A program made the position numbers and the translations under genes. From NCBI GenBank assembly GCA_018907035.1, contig JACCIC010000015.1, positions 3,788,001-3,852,000 on the forward strand: a DNA stretch of 64,000 bases. Direction: 5' to 3'. The DNA comes from Sycobia sp. Sy_11. Its lineage: Eukaryota; Arthropoda; Insecta; Hymenoptera; Epichrysomallidae. The first letter of the stretch is position 1; each line of letters begins with the position of its first letter. Below are positions 52,042 to 62,274 of the stretch, piece by piece. The notes beneath the pieces were generated by a model. It was given only the letters and a program-made list of their open reading frames with translations. It made no database searches and was not told where the DNA came from.

Positions 52042-52098
<57 letters not shown>

Positions 52099-55000
52099 CT
52101 AGTTAACGAATTTATTGTATGACATGCAGCGGGATATCACATTAAAAATTCTGCATATTCATTACCCGATCCCCAGACGTTATAAAGATTCAATAAAAAA
52201 TGTTCGAAGTGCCACGACGAGTGGACGCCCCGTGAGACATCCCTGATTCTAAGCGCCTACATGTTGGGATACGCGGCGTGCCAGGTGCCCAATGGTTATC
52301 TGGCCAAAGCCTGGAGCGCCCAGAAGCTACTGTCGGCGGGTCTCCTGCTCAGCGGCACTGTCAATCTCAGCCTGCCCTTTGTTGCGGAGTACGGTGGCTG
52401 GATCGGTCTCTTCATCGGCCGAATCGTAATCGGCGTCTGTCAGTCCTGCTTTTCACCGTGCACGCATACTTTATTATCGAAATGGGCACCGCCTACGGAA
52501 AGATCAAGACTGTGTAAGTTCTTATGCGGTAGCAATTTTTTTACAGTTCATTTCAGACAGAGATCTAAATGTATGTTCGGCGTATAAATATTATATATGA
52601 ATATACTTATTTATTTTATTTTATATATCTAAATGTATATATACATTAACGAGCTCAATTTCCGCTTCTGAAAAATTGAAAAACACAGTTTTGTAAAATA
52701 CCTCCGTAAAATTCGGTTCAAAATAGGAATTGAACTCGATCCATCAAACAGCCTTGACTTAGTGGGTAAAGTCCGGTATTTGACGATAGTAAACAAACTG
52801 CTGACTTTATCGCCTGAGCAAACGACTTCTACTATATATGTGTATATGAATCGAATCGATGATTAAAAATCGAGATCAATTGAAAAATGTTGAGATTATT
52901 TGTCCAGACATATGTTGCCAAACAAGAAAAAATGTTTTTAATTATTATAGTTTTGAAATGTTGATAGACATTAATATCATTATTCCGATAAATTAGTATA
53001 TTGCATTTATAAATGTTTTTTCGCCTTTTTCCACTAGCTCATTTTTTACTTATTAAAATGTGAATTACAATTGTTTTAAATCATTTTATAAAATACATAT
53101 AGTGTAGGTGAACATTTTAAAGTTTAGAAGACTCATTGTTTCTGTAACAATATTTTTGAATCAATAAACGCAGCAATTTCTTAGGCTCTTTCGGCTGACT
53201 CTTTAGATGAGTTCAATACAATAATAACCAATATAAAGTCAAATAATATTCGAACAGGTGCGTGGGCCACCACAGGAAACGTGCAGGGAGCAATTGTATC
53301 AATGTCACTGTCTGGTGTAATAGCAGCTTCATCAGTCGGTTGGCCAGGCATTTTTTTCATTTTCGGTACTCTCGGTATATTCTGTAGTTTACTTTTATTC
53401 ACTTATCTTGCGGATAGTCCGGACTCTCACAAGAACATATGCCCCACAGAAAAAGAATTTATCTTGAACGAATTTCAACGGGTAGAAAATCATTACGAAA
53501 TTAGCGTAAGTATGTTTTTTAACCTATTAAATATACTAAGTGGCGTCTGCTAGAAAAGTATTCAATCCTATGATTTATTTTTAAAATCTGTTGGATTATA
53601 ATGAAGCGTGCTTGCAGAATGATCCCGTGGAACGTGCTTTACTTTATTTAAAGAGTAATCCTGACTTTAGAAATATCATAATAGCAACTGATGAATCCTG
53701 TGTGGTTGTAAATGTACAATTCGTAAAGAAAATTCCAATGATCAAAGTGAAAGCATTCTAAGTTACCATGTTCAAAATTATGTTAGATACTTTTCTTTTA
53801 ATTCCATCAAAATCGTATACTATAATTAGTATACACAACAGGGTCACACAAATACAAAAGAGTATTAAAGGGATAGCCGGCAGTGTAGTTATCAGAAAAT
53901 TATTTGGTACTGCTCCTTCACATTCTTCGCATTTGGATCAGAATTTGTATCAAACAAATCCTCTTGTTTTGACGGACTTTTGATTTTCCTAACATGTCTC
54001 GCTACTGTATGTTTTAAAAGTCCAAATGCAATTGAAAGGAACAAGCGATGCGATTTCCGACAATCTTCATGTTCTGACTAATCCGGACGTTATGACAAAC
54101 TTGCTAAAACTAATTGCGAAAGAAATTTTATCGGAATACTTTACCGGAAAACGGAACACCGCTGAGAAAAGTCTATGTGATGTATTCCTAACATGAATAC
54201 ATATATGATTCTATTTTCAACACTTCTTGTGTATACCAGTGTCTTTTTGTACCAGCTAAAGTTTGGATACTTTTCTAGCAGAAATTATAAATCATTGTAC
54301 TTTAAGAATCATTAAAAATTCCAAATAATCATTCTAGAAAGTTAACCCGCCTTGGAAGAAAATTTTGACATCCATCTCGGTATGGGCTTTGATTGTTTCG
54401 GAGTGTGGGTCACTTTGGGGAGCCTCTACTATTAATATGGAAATGCCGCATTATCTAAAAAATATTTACGATTACAATATTACAAAGGTGAGCGTAGTAT
54501 TTCTAAGACTGTATGCGACTATGCTATTGTAGAAAATAATTTGATCTACCGATAAATAATATATGTATAAATTATGAAGTAGAACAATATATTAATCAAA
54601 CCAACTTATATAAAAGATAATTCAACTTTTTTTTTGACTTATATATAAATCTTGCAACTAAAAGCTATACGGTGATCAAATTGATAATTATCATTAATTC
54701 AATTTTTTTCTAATGAAAGATTACCGTAATTAATTAAAATTAATTTAATACAAAGTACTATAACTTTTATGTTATTGATCACTTTTATTCCCTATCTTAC
54801 CACCTATTCTCAGCTCTTCCGCTTATGTTGTAAAATTGTAGCATGTATGCCTCAATCGAATTTGTATCTATGCCTTTGTTCTTTCAATAGGCACCTGTCC
54901 TCACATTTCTTCCTCAGCTCATGGAGCCATCTATAAGTCAGAGTTCTCCGTCACTCAAAAGGTAGTACTGTTTTTTTGTTCAGTTTTGGACACAGCCTGC

Positions 55001-58000
55001 ACTGATACTTTATTTTTTGTCGAACGTAAACTCTATCATGGGTTGATCTCTATGTATCGGAAGAATTTCCTTGATGTACAGCTTTCCGTTTTAAGGTCGC
55101 TTTAGTAACTTCTGCCTTAATTATCAACCCCGTGATCTAACCCGAAGCAACATTTCTTGGGTGGTAGTACGTAATGTGTTCGCTTAGCGCTAGTTATGTT
55201 TCTCAGCAGCAACCCCAGGAGCATTTTCAACTTTTTTTACGCGGTATTGCACTCTTGGTCACCATATCAACGCTGTATCTGTACGTCGGGTTCTAAGATC
55301 GGCTTTTTATAAATACCCCGTTGTTGTTGTTTAAATACGGAATTTCTTCTAACAGTTCTTCTGCAGTTCAAAAGCACTGATGTGAACTTGGTGCACTACT
55401 CTTCCAGATGGTTATTTTAGTTCAGCTGGCCCTCTTGGATTACGTCAAGATATCGAGCTCTATACAAAATAATTAATTTGTGGCCCTTAAGAAAGAGTTC
55501 CATAAGAGCTTTCTGTTTGCACATCTTCGTAAATTTCATCTCGTAAAATTCACTAAATTCTCGTTCTCAGTTTCGTTATACCAGCTTTGAGTGTTTTACT
55601 GTATTTATTGCATACTGGGCATCAAGATGGCCATGAACGGGACATTTTTTAGGATGAGAATATCATCCGCATCGCCTATTGCCAGGCAGCCTCCTTTGAT
55701 GAGGCGTGGTAAAGAATCATCTACGACCAAATACCACTAAAGTGAGGAAAAAACACCTCCCGGTGAGCAGCCGAAAACGACGTTTCCGTTTAGCACCGTA
55801 TCTTCTTTGCTAAATGTTACATTCCTTTTACTAAGCATGTAATAGATCAATTCCAATAATCTGTACGAAACCACACAATTTCTCCACACTCAGCTTTTCT
55901 GACTACGTCCCTGTATTGAAAATTTGTTCCACTTTGTTGCTCTTGGGCTTCTGACTCATTCATTTCGGAGTTCTTTCTCAGACTACAGCTCATACCTTAA
56001 GTGATTATTACAAAAGAAAAGGTTCATCCGAAATCCTACACCTTTTCATTATACCTCTAATGTTCTTTAAGCAGCTCGTTAAATTAGTATATATCAAATC
56101 ATTATATATATAACTTATTCTCTCTATAAGAACTATCACTATAATATTTCATTATATCTCTTGCTATTTTCAATTCGTAATATTAACGAAAACCTTATTA
56201 TAGTAGTAATAATATTAACTTATTCTCTCTATAAGAACTATCACTATAATATTTCATTATATCTCTTGCTATTTTCAATTATATGTGCGTCAAGTATTTG
56301 TCATCTCGCCTATATACCAGATATTGTACTTTCGAAAATACACAGTATGATAATATTTGTCGTTAAATATATTCTGTAAATTATTGTTGGCACTTAACTT
56401 TTATGATGTCAATAGTATTTTTTAAAATATTAATACGCAGATCGTTTTTTAATGTGATCTACTGTCATTTTTGAAAAGATTTATCCAGAACATAAACCTC
56501 ATTATCGATTGTTCTTCCATAAGAATTCATATTGAACTGGATGATATTAATATAATAATAAAAAGGCTCGTTCTTTAAATTTTCACCGTTAAATTGTGGC
56601 AAAAAGTTTCTTATACTTGATCTTAACTTTGCCAATAGCTTTGTTATTAACATAATATTCTTTTGTTTTTAATTGTTTTAATTGATTATTAATAGCTCTG
56701 ATGTAGGGAAACGCAAAGCATCTCTTGTAAGTACTTAAGTTATTGCAATTGTTGAAAGTTGCACAATTTTTACAAGAATATTAATTAGATTTTTGTTTTT
56801 GTTGCCTCTTTCATTGCAAATATCATCTGCAACATTTTTCATTAATACAGAACGGCTTGGTCTCCACACTGCCGTACGTGGCCTACTGGCTGCTCAGCCT
56901 CGTCTTCAGCCATTTCTCGGACTACGCGTTGCGCAACTGCGACATCTCGGTCAGCCGGATAAGGCGGGTCTCCAATACGGTGGGCATGTGGGGCTCGGGC
57001 CTCGCGCTGGTGGCCCTCTGCCAGATCGGACCGAGCAGCAGGACCTGGGCTGTTATCATGCTCGTGCTCGCGGTCGGGCTGAAGGCCGGCACGGCCACCG
57101 GCGCCGTGGTCAATCAGATCGATCTCAGCCCGAACTTCGCCGGCACGATAAATTCCATCACGAACGGCCTAGGCGCCCTGGTCAGCGTTCTGCCGCCCAT
57201 CGTCACCGGCTTGATCGTTCGGGATCAGGTATGTTTCCCCGAAGTTACCTAGTAATTATAAGTCCTGTGCATGTCAGATTACTTACTATAGTGGTATAAT
57301 ATTAGGGCATTAATCTCAGATCTTCTCGATTGCCAATGAATATTCATCGGATACTTAAATTGTTTTATAATCTTCTTTTGTGACTGTTGAAAAAGAATTA
57401 TGAACCTATAGATATTGTACGTGAAATTTTATGCTCTTTCAGAACATAAATTAAAACTGCACTAAAATTAATTCGATCATTTCCAAAAGGATGTTTCTTT
57501 GAAAAATTTTTCAGTCACGATATTCATTATAGATGAGAAATTTTCGATAAATTGCTCTTTAGCAGAATAATTCGTACCAAGTGAATATATCTAAACAAAA
57601 TTATCTGAAAACAAAATCTGAATGAAAAATAAAGTGAAAAAAAGGAAAAATAAAAAGATATATTAGAATCACGTGGAAATTTTAAATGGTAATCATAGGA
57701 TCAACTTTTGAGGACTTTTTCTTACCCTGCAACTATTTGTGAATTAAAAAATATATAAAATAAACATTACGATTTGCTTCAGAAAACTTATACGAGTGCA
57801 GGTGTATAATTTTAAAATTTAAAGTATTATTAATCTAAATGAAAAAGGAAAGCAAGAAAAGAAAAACTACCCGCAATAAAAAGCTAATAATTAAAAGACA
57901 TGACTTGGTAATTTTCTAATATGCTGTAGATAACCTATATTGTTAATATTTACTAAATTGCAGAAAATTCTTTAAGAAAAAAAATTAGCTCTAATATTTG

Positions 58001-58302
58001 TATATTAAAATATGAATCATATAATTTTTTTATTTGTTCAGATTATTCATATTTGAAATTTTTGAACGTTAGTAAAGGAGTGTATTATTTTTATAATAAT
58101 TTATTTACTAAGTTATTTTATCTTATTTCAGAAAAATGTTCAACAGTGGAATTATATTTTCTATATAACAGCTTTTGTATACTTTGGAACAAATCTAGCT
58201 TTTATTATATTTGGTCGAGGTAAAATTCGATCGTGGAACAATCCCGATAAAAGGAAATCGATTAGTACAATTTACGATCCAAACATCATTGTATCTCCAT
58301 AA
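51656..58302 (+). CDS. SLC17-family MFS anion transporter, copy 2
   Basis: Proposed exons: 51656-51764, 51882-52015, 52210-52513, 53258-53505, 54338-54487, 56851-57228, 58132-58302 (1,494 nt, 497 aa). From the second of these on, intron phases match copy 1 (0,1,0,0,0), and two exons have identical lengths (248 and 150 nt). Hallmarks: FGTRHVQVFLISLSLMTGSM (TM1), GYAACQVPNGYLAKAWSAQK, KWAPPTERSRL, WALIVSECGSLWG, NGLVSTLPYVAYW and [14 protein letters not shown]. The [10 protein letters not shown] stretch of copy 1 is AWATTGNVQGAI here. Two weak points: the N-terminal exon (MAKTCNDLYRIL...) is unlike other family members and the intron after it is also open in frame, so the true start may differ; and the acceptor at 52208-52209 has a poor pyrimidine tract. 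AATAAA lies at 58334. A carrier of organic anions or phosphate is expected; substrate unknown. Confidence 0.85.
52045..52095. repeat. (TA)n microsatellite near a splice donor
   Basis: About 50 bp of TA repeats starting about 29 nt after an exon donor (GT at 52016) of SLC17 copy 2. Confidence 0.95.
53600..54200 (+). other. Coding-like remnant of unknown origin in an intron of SLC17 copy 2
   Basis: Over about 600 bp the + strand reads as stretches of plausible protein in shifting frames: NDPVERALLYLKSNPDF and ATDESCVVVNVQFV near 53,618-53,757, SIKGIAGSVVIRKLFGTAPS near 53,853-53,912, and SDAISDNLHVLTNPDVMTNL followed by IAKEILSEYFTGKRNTAEKS (54,045-54,170). Stops and frame changes separate them. 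It looks like an old insertion of a coding sequence (processed pseudogene or transposon gene); I do not recognise the family. Confidence 0.35.
54880..56060 (-). pseudogene. R1-clade LINE reverse transcriptase relic, antisense in an intron of SLC17 copy 2
   Basis: On the - strand a single frame across 55,840-55,640 reads LSKRNVTFSKEDTVLNG, NVVFGCSPGGVFSSL, one stop, WYLVVDDSLPRLIKGG, CLAIGDADDILIL. This is the GCPQGGVLSPLLW...LVVDDLL...GYADDI signature of R1-clade reverse transcriptases, with Asp for Tyr in the (Y)ADD box. Sequence on both sides has similar base composition and decayed coding, so the element probably fills most of 54.9-56.06 kb. It is clearly inactive. Confidence 0.8.
56112..56281. 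repeat. Direct repeat of about 65 bp
   Basis: The stretch starting AACTTATTCTCTCTATAAG at 56,112 recurs at 56,217 (offset 105 bp) and stays identical for about 64 bp. It lies just beyond the LINE relic. Confidence 0.85.
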
Positions 58303-58365
58303 TTTTTTAGTTATATTTATTGATAAAATTGTAAATAAAGAGTTATTATTCCGTGTATATATATA

Positions 58366-58422
<57 letters not shown>

Positions 58423-61034
58423 GAGTATTATAATGTACAAAAAATTCAAGTTTTTACAATTTAAAACTTATTTTCGACAAGTCCATTATACATTATATAG
58501 TGATTAACTGAAGTTTTTCTTATATTTGGCTACTATAAGTATCGAAAAGTTATAATGCTGTTTTAAAAAAATTGTTAAAAAAGTTGAGAAAAATTTACAT
58601 GTAAATACTTTATATATGTTTAAAATATTTTTAACCAGTACACCCAGCGCCGCCATTAACAGAGGAACTGTGGGGCTTATAAGCTGAAGGCCTCAGGCAT
58701 TGGGGTCTCACTGGAATCTCTGAATATATTTAGAACTTTATAATAGATTTTATAAAACGATGTGAATATTTCATAAGTTAGAACAATGTTTAATTTAATA
58801 AAAGAACGACTACCAAATTACATTGGTGTTCTATTTGCTTTTCTAAGGATCTCGCTTATTTTCGATACCCAATTTGAAGCGAGGAGATAATTTTTTTGAT
58901 AATGCTATTTGATTTTATGTGTACATATCGATACTTTGTAATGAGTCCGAAGTAATCAACCGTACTCGTAGACGATACATGTTCGATTAGTTAAAAAACA
59001 TTTGGATTTTTTAAACACCTAGCACGTGCAGATTAAAATTTTTTTTCTTCTAGGAATTATACATGCATATACATATTGAAATTGATTGTGAAATGCATTC
59101 ATAGTTAATAAATAACTCATTTATATTTAAACTTGTTTTCAGTCTCACTGAATTCAGAGAAAAATTTTCAATTAAAAATAAATTGTATTTATTTAATAAT
59201 AATTTTACAACTAGGTTTTACATATATAAACATTATTACTTATATAATTCTTATTTATAATTTACAAATAGCAAGTTTTTATCAATATTTCTACATCTTA
59301 ATAATTTTGTCATTCCGATATTTTATCCAATATATTTGTTCAATTATAAAAATTTCACCAATTGATCCATCTCAGCTGGGTTTTCAAAACACAAGTTTTG
59401 TACTGTAAAAAATAATATTTTTCAAAAACAATTATTACACATGATTGTGTAACAAGTATTATCATGAAATTTCTCATTATATGTTGAATATTTAGTGGCA
59501 AACAACAATGAAGTGTTATCATTTATATTTTTGCATTTGCATTGCAAGCGTCCAATATCTATTTATGAAATAGCTACATTAATTTAAGAAAATACATTTT
59601 CAAACGAACTCTATTCATTAATAAAATTAACGTGTCAATTAAAGTAAAAGGGAAAAAATGTAGATAAATAAAAGAGAAAAAAGGGAAAAAAGTTTTTTAT
59701 TAATACATGATTATGTTTCCAATGTTTATTCATAATCGTTAAAGATGGTGTTTCAAGCTTTTCAAGATGGCGTTGAAAGGCTGTGTGAAATAAACACGGA
59801 TTATTTGATTCATATAAACATTTATTTATTAATACGATCCGAAGGATGCGAATTCTAATAAATGCCTTTTGAGAAGTGTTAGATTAAAAATAAAGGTGCG
59901 ACGTGGTTGTATGCTCGCAGTGAACAAAGCAGCGAATTAACTGGAGGCGAATGATCGGTGATTTGTTGGTGCGATCTTCAGTGTCAGTTTGTTCATTTAT
60001 ATTCAACAGATGATTTTATTATAGGACAAGAAATTGAGTTATATATTTGGAAATTTGGTAATTATTAATCGACGGTAAAGCACATTAAAGTAGTACGGGA
60101 AACGGATTGGCGAGATTTTTATATATTATGCATATATGTTATGCTTATATGTACAACTTTTAACTTTTCAACAAAATTTGTACTTATGACAAAGGAAACA
60201 TTTTTTCAGTCATTTCAATAAAAAATTTAAATTAATAAGAATGATTTGGTGTTGAAAGAATGAAGTGAAGAAACTACTTATGCGAAATTCATTTCTAGAT
60301 CGAAAATTATATTCTTGTTATTTTTTCGCTCCATATTTCGATGCCAAGATATTCTTGATATTCTAAAAAATACTTACAATTTTGTATAAAAAATTTTCAA
60401 TGTAAATAAACTGTTAACACTATACCATATCCATAATCAGAAACTACAATAAATTAACACTAGGTACATTTAAAAATTATTGAACAATCTATTGGAGGAA
60501 GGAAGCACATATTCTCAAGCATTTCGGAAATGTGTGGCGACTATTAAAAAATAATACCGAGTATTTTCAGTTAATAATATAACTATAAAACTATCTTTTA
60601 TAGATATAAAAAAAATAATGCAGATAAAAAAATATTTAAAATAAAATTATCCCTGAAATTTATGTCGATAATAAATAATAAGGATTGCCCTATAGGATAT
60701 CATTTGAAGAAAAAAAAAACAAATAAAGTCGTCAGATACGTAATCTGAACAGCTTGAAAACTTTCTCTTAATCGTTTAGATATTTGGGATAGATCTTTTA
60801 TTTTTATTGTGAATTTTGTGTTTTTAACGTATCAAAAAATATAAAGGAATGATAAGTAGTCTAGGCCTTAACAGAGCATTATAATTATTAATATTTGCAA
60901 AAGTATATTTATAATTTTTTGTACATAGTGTACTTTGATGTTCTATAATAATTCAATAGTTTATTAAACAATTTCTAATGTCTGTTTCGGTCACGAATAA
61001 AAACAGAGATAAAACACCGTAGACCATATGCGTC

Positions 61035-61035
<1 letters not shown>
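58303..61035. other. Intergenic DNA before the NATD1-like gene
   Basis: AT-rich spacer including the 3' end of SLC17 copy 2. At about 58,636-58,720 a GC-richer stretch (CAGCGCCGCCATTAACAGAG, then GGCATTGGGGTCTCAC) resembles degenerate hAT transposon ends. No gene recognised. Confidence 0.45.
58354..58419. repeat. (TA)n microsatellite
   Basis: About 60 bp of TA repeats with one GA interruption, just after the polyadenylation signal of SLC17 copy 2. Confidence 0.95.

Positions 61036-61091
<56 letters not shown>
61036..61091. repeat. (TA)n microsatellite
   Basis: About 56 bp of TA repeats ending about 19 bp upstream of the X-box. Confidence 0.95.
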
Positions 61092-61097
<6 letters not shown>

Positions 61098-61109
61098 CAT
61101 TACGATTCT

Positions 61110-61122
61110 GTTGCTAAGCAAC
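61110..61122. promoter_or_regulatory. X-box (RFX-type ciliary regulatory motif)
   Basis: GTTGCTAAGCAAC is a perfect pair of GTTGCY/RGCAAC half-sites with a 1-nt spacer, the binding site of RFX/DAF-19 factors that switch on ciliary genes. It lies 200 bp before the NATD1-like start codon and about 1.15 kb before that of TTC21B, a ciliary gene of intraflagellar transport. The motif is seen directly; its use is inferred from known ciliary gene regulation. Confidence 0.65.
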
Positions 61123-61321
61123 GTTACTTTGTCAACAAGCTTGTATCTCTGTCAATCGGAATCGAATCCAAATATAACCTCAAATATTCTTTTAATATAA
61201 TAATTTTTTTAATGGTTTATTGAGTTACTTATAAAATTATGTAATGATTTTTTGTAATTTTACATCTCGATGTAGGTTGTATCCAATTTTAATTGACAAA
61301 GTTAAATCTAAATTTATAAGT

Positions 61322-62145
61322 ATGAAAATACCTCGCGAAGTGGTTCACAATGAGACAAAAACCATGTTCTACATTGTATTAGAAGAATCCAATAGTTCGT
61401 TATAAATTTGTCATTATTATTTTTAAAGAAAAAGTTGATATATGATTATTTAACTGTTATATTATTTATATGTTTATTATTCGGTTTCCTTAAGATTCTA
61501 CGATAAATTAAAATTATTTTACTTCTAATGCATTAAATGTATTATTGCTAAAACATTATACGATTAATAAAATATTTATCATAACTATTTATTTTAATTG
61601 TAAGTATAATATTGCAATATAATATAATTAAAAATTATATATCACAAAATTAAGTAAAGTGAAAGATTTATTCTAATAAATTATTGTCTGAGTGATCATT
61701 TCTATAACTTGTAAAAGTTATATTTTATGTTTAGACCATGCTGTTTTATTATATAAATTTAATGGAAATATTATGGACTTGTATAGTATTAACGTTCCCA
61801 AAAAATTTAACGGCCAAGGTTTAGCACGGTTGTTAACTGAGGTAAAAAAATTATTTATTATTATAAAAGCATATAGATGAATTTTTATTATATGTATGAA
61901 TTTATATATATGAATAATAAATAAATTTTGTATTGTAGAGTGCCTTCACATATGCAATTATTAATGATTTCTTCTTATATTTGACCTGTTCTTATGCGCA
62001 AAGCTATTATCTTGCTAATAAAAATATAGAATTACAAAAGAAGATTGTTGGCCCAAAACAAATATTAAATATACCAGTTTCATTAGATGCTGAAAATTTT
62101 GAAGCGATGGATGATCCTGAGGATTTTTCAAAAACCAAAAATTAA
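61322..62145 (+). CDS. NATD1: NATD1-like GCN5-related N-acetyltransferase domain protein
   Basis: Three exons join in frame: 61322-61394, 61735-61841, 61939-62145 (387 nt, 128 aa; phases 1,0). The small acetyltransferase fold (YjdJ/NATD1 type) shows as HAVLLYKFNGNIMDLYSINV, PKKFNGQGLARLLTE (the short acetyl-CoA loop, NGQGLA in place of RGRGIA) and LYLTCSYAQSYYLANK (the LTC..YVxKY end of the family). Human NATD1 is 113 aa; the extra C-terminal 30 residues here are acidic. The first donor (A|GTTCGT) is weak but restores phase and the family alignment. Substrate of the family is poorly known. The stop codon lies 7 nt before a splice donor and 129 bp before the start of TTC21B. Confidence 0.8.
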
Positions 62146-62152
62146 ATTGCAG

Positions 62153-62226
62153 GTAATTAATTTAAGGAATTTATTTTTACTTTATTATTTCATATCATTT
62201 CAATTTAATATTAAATGTCATTGCAG
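62153..62226 (+). other. Predicted 74-nt intron linking the NATD1-like 3' end to the TTC21B 5' end
   Basis: A strong donor (TTGCAG|GTAATT) follows the NATD1-like stop and a strong acceptor (GTCATTGCAG) precedes the TTC21B start by 48 nt. A transcript using them would carry both coding regions, or would start inside the NATD1-like gene and code only for TTC21B. An AATAAA at 62264-62269, 5 nt before the TTC21B ATG, could instead end the NATD1-like transcript. Seen: splice motifs. Inferred: use. Confidence 0.5.
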
Positions 62227-62274
62227 CTTTTGTATTTCTTTTGTACATAATAATAATAATAATAATAAATCAAA

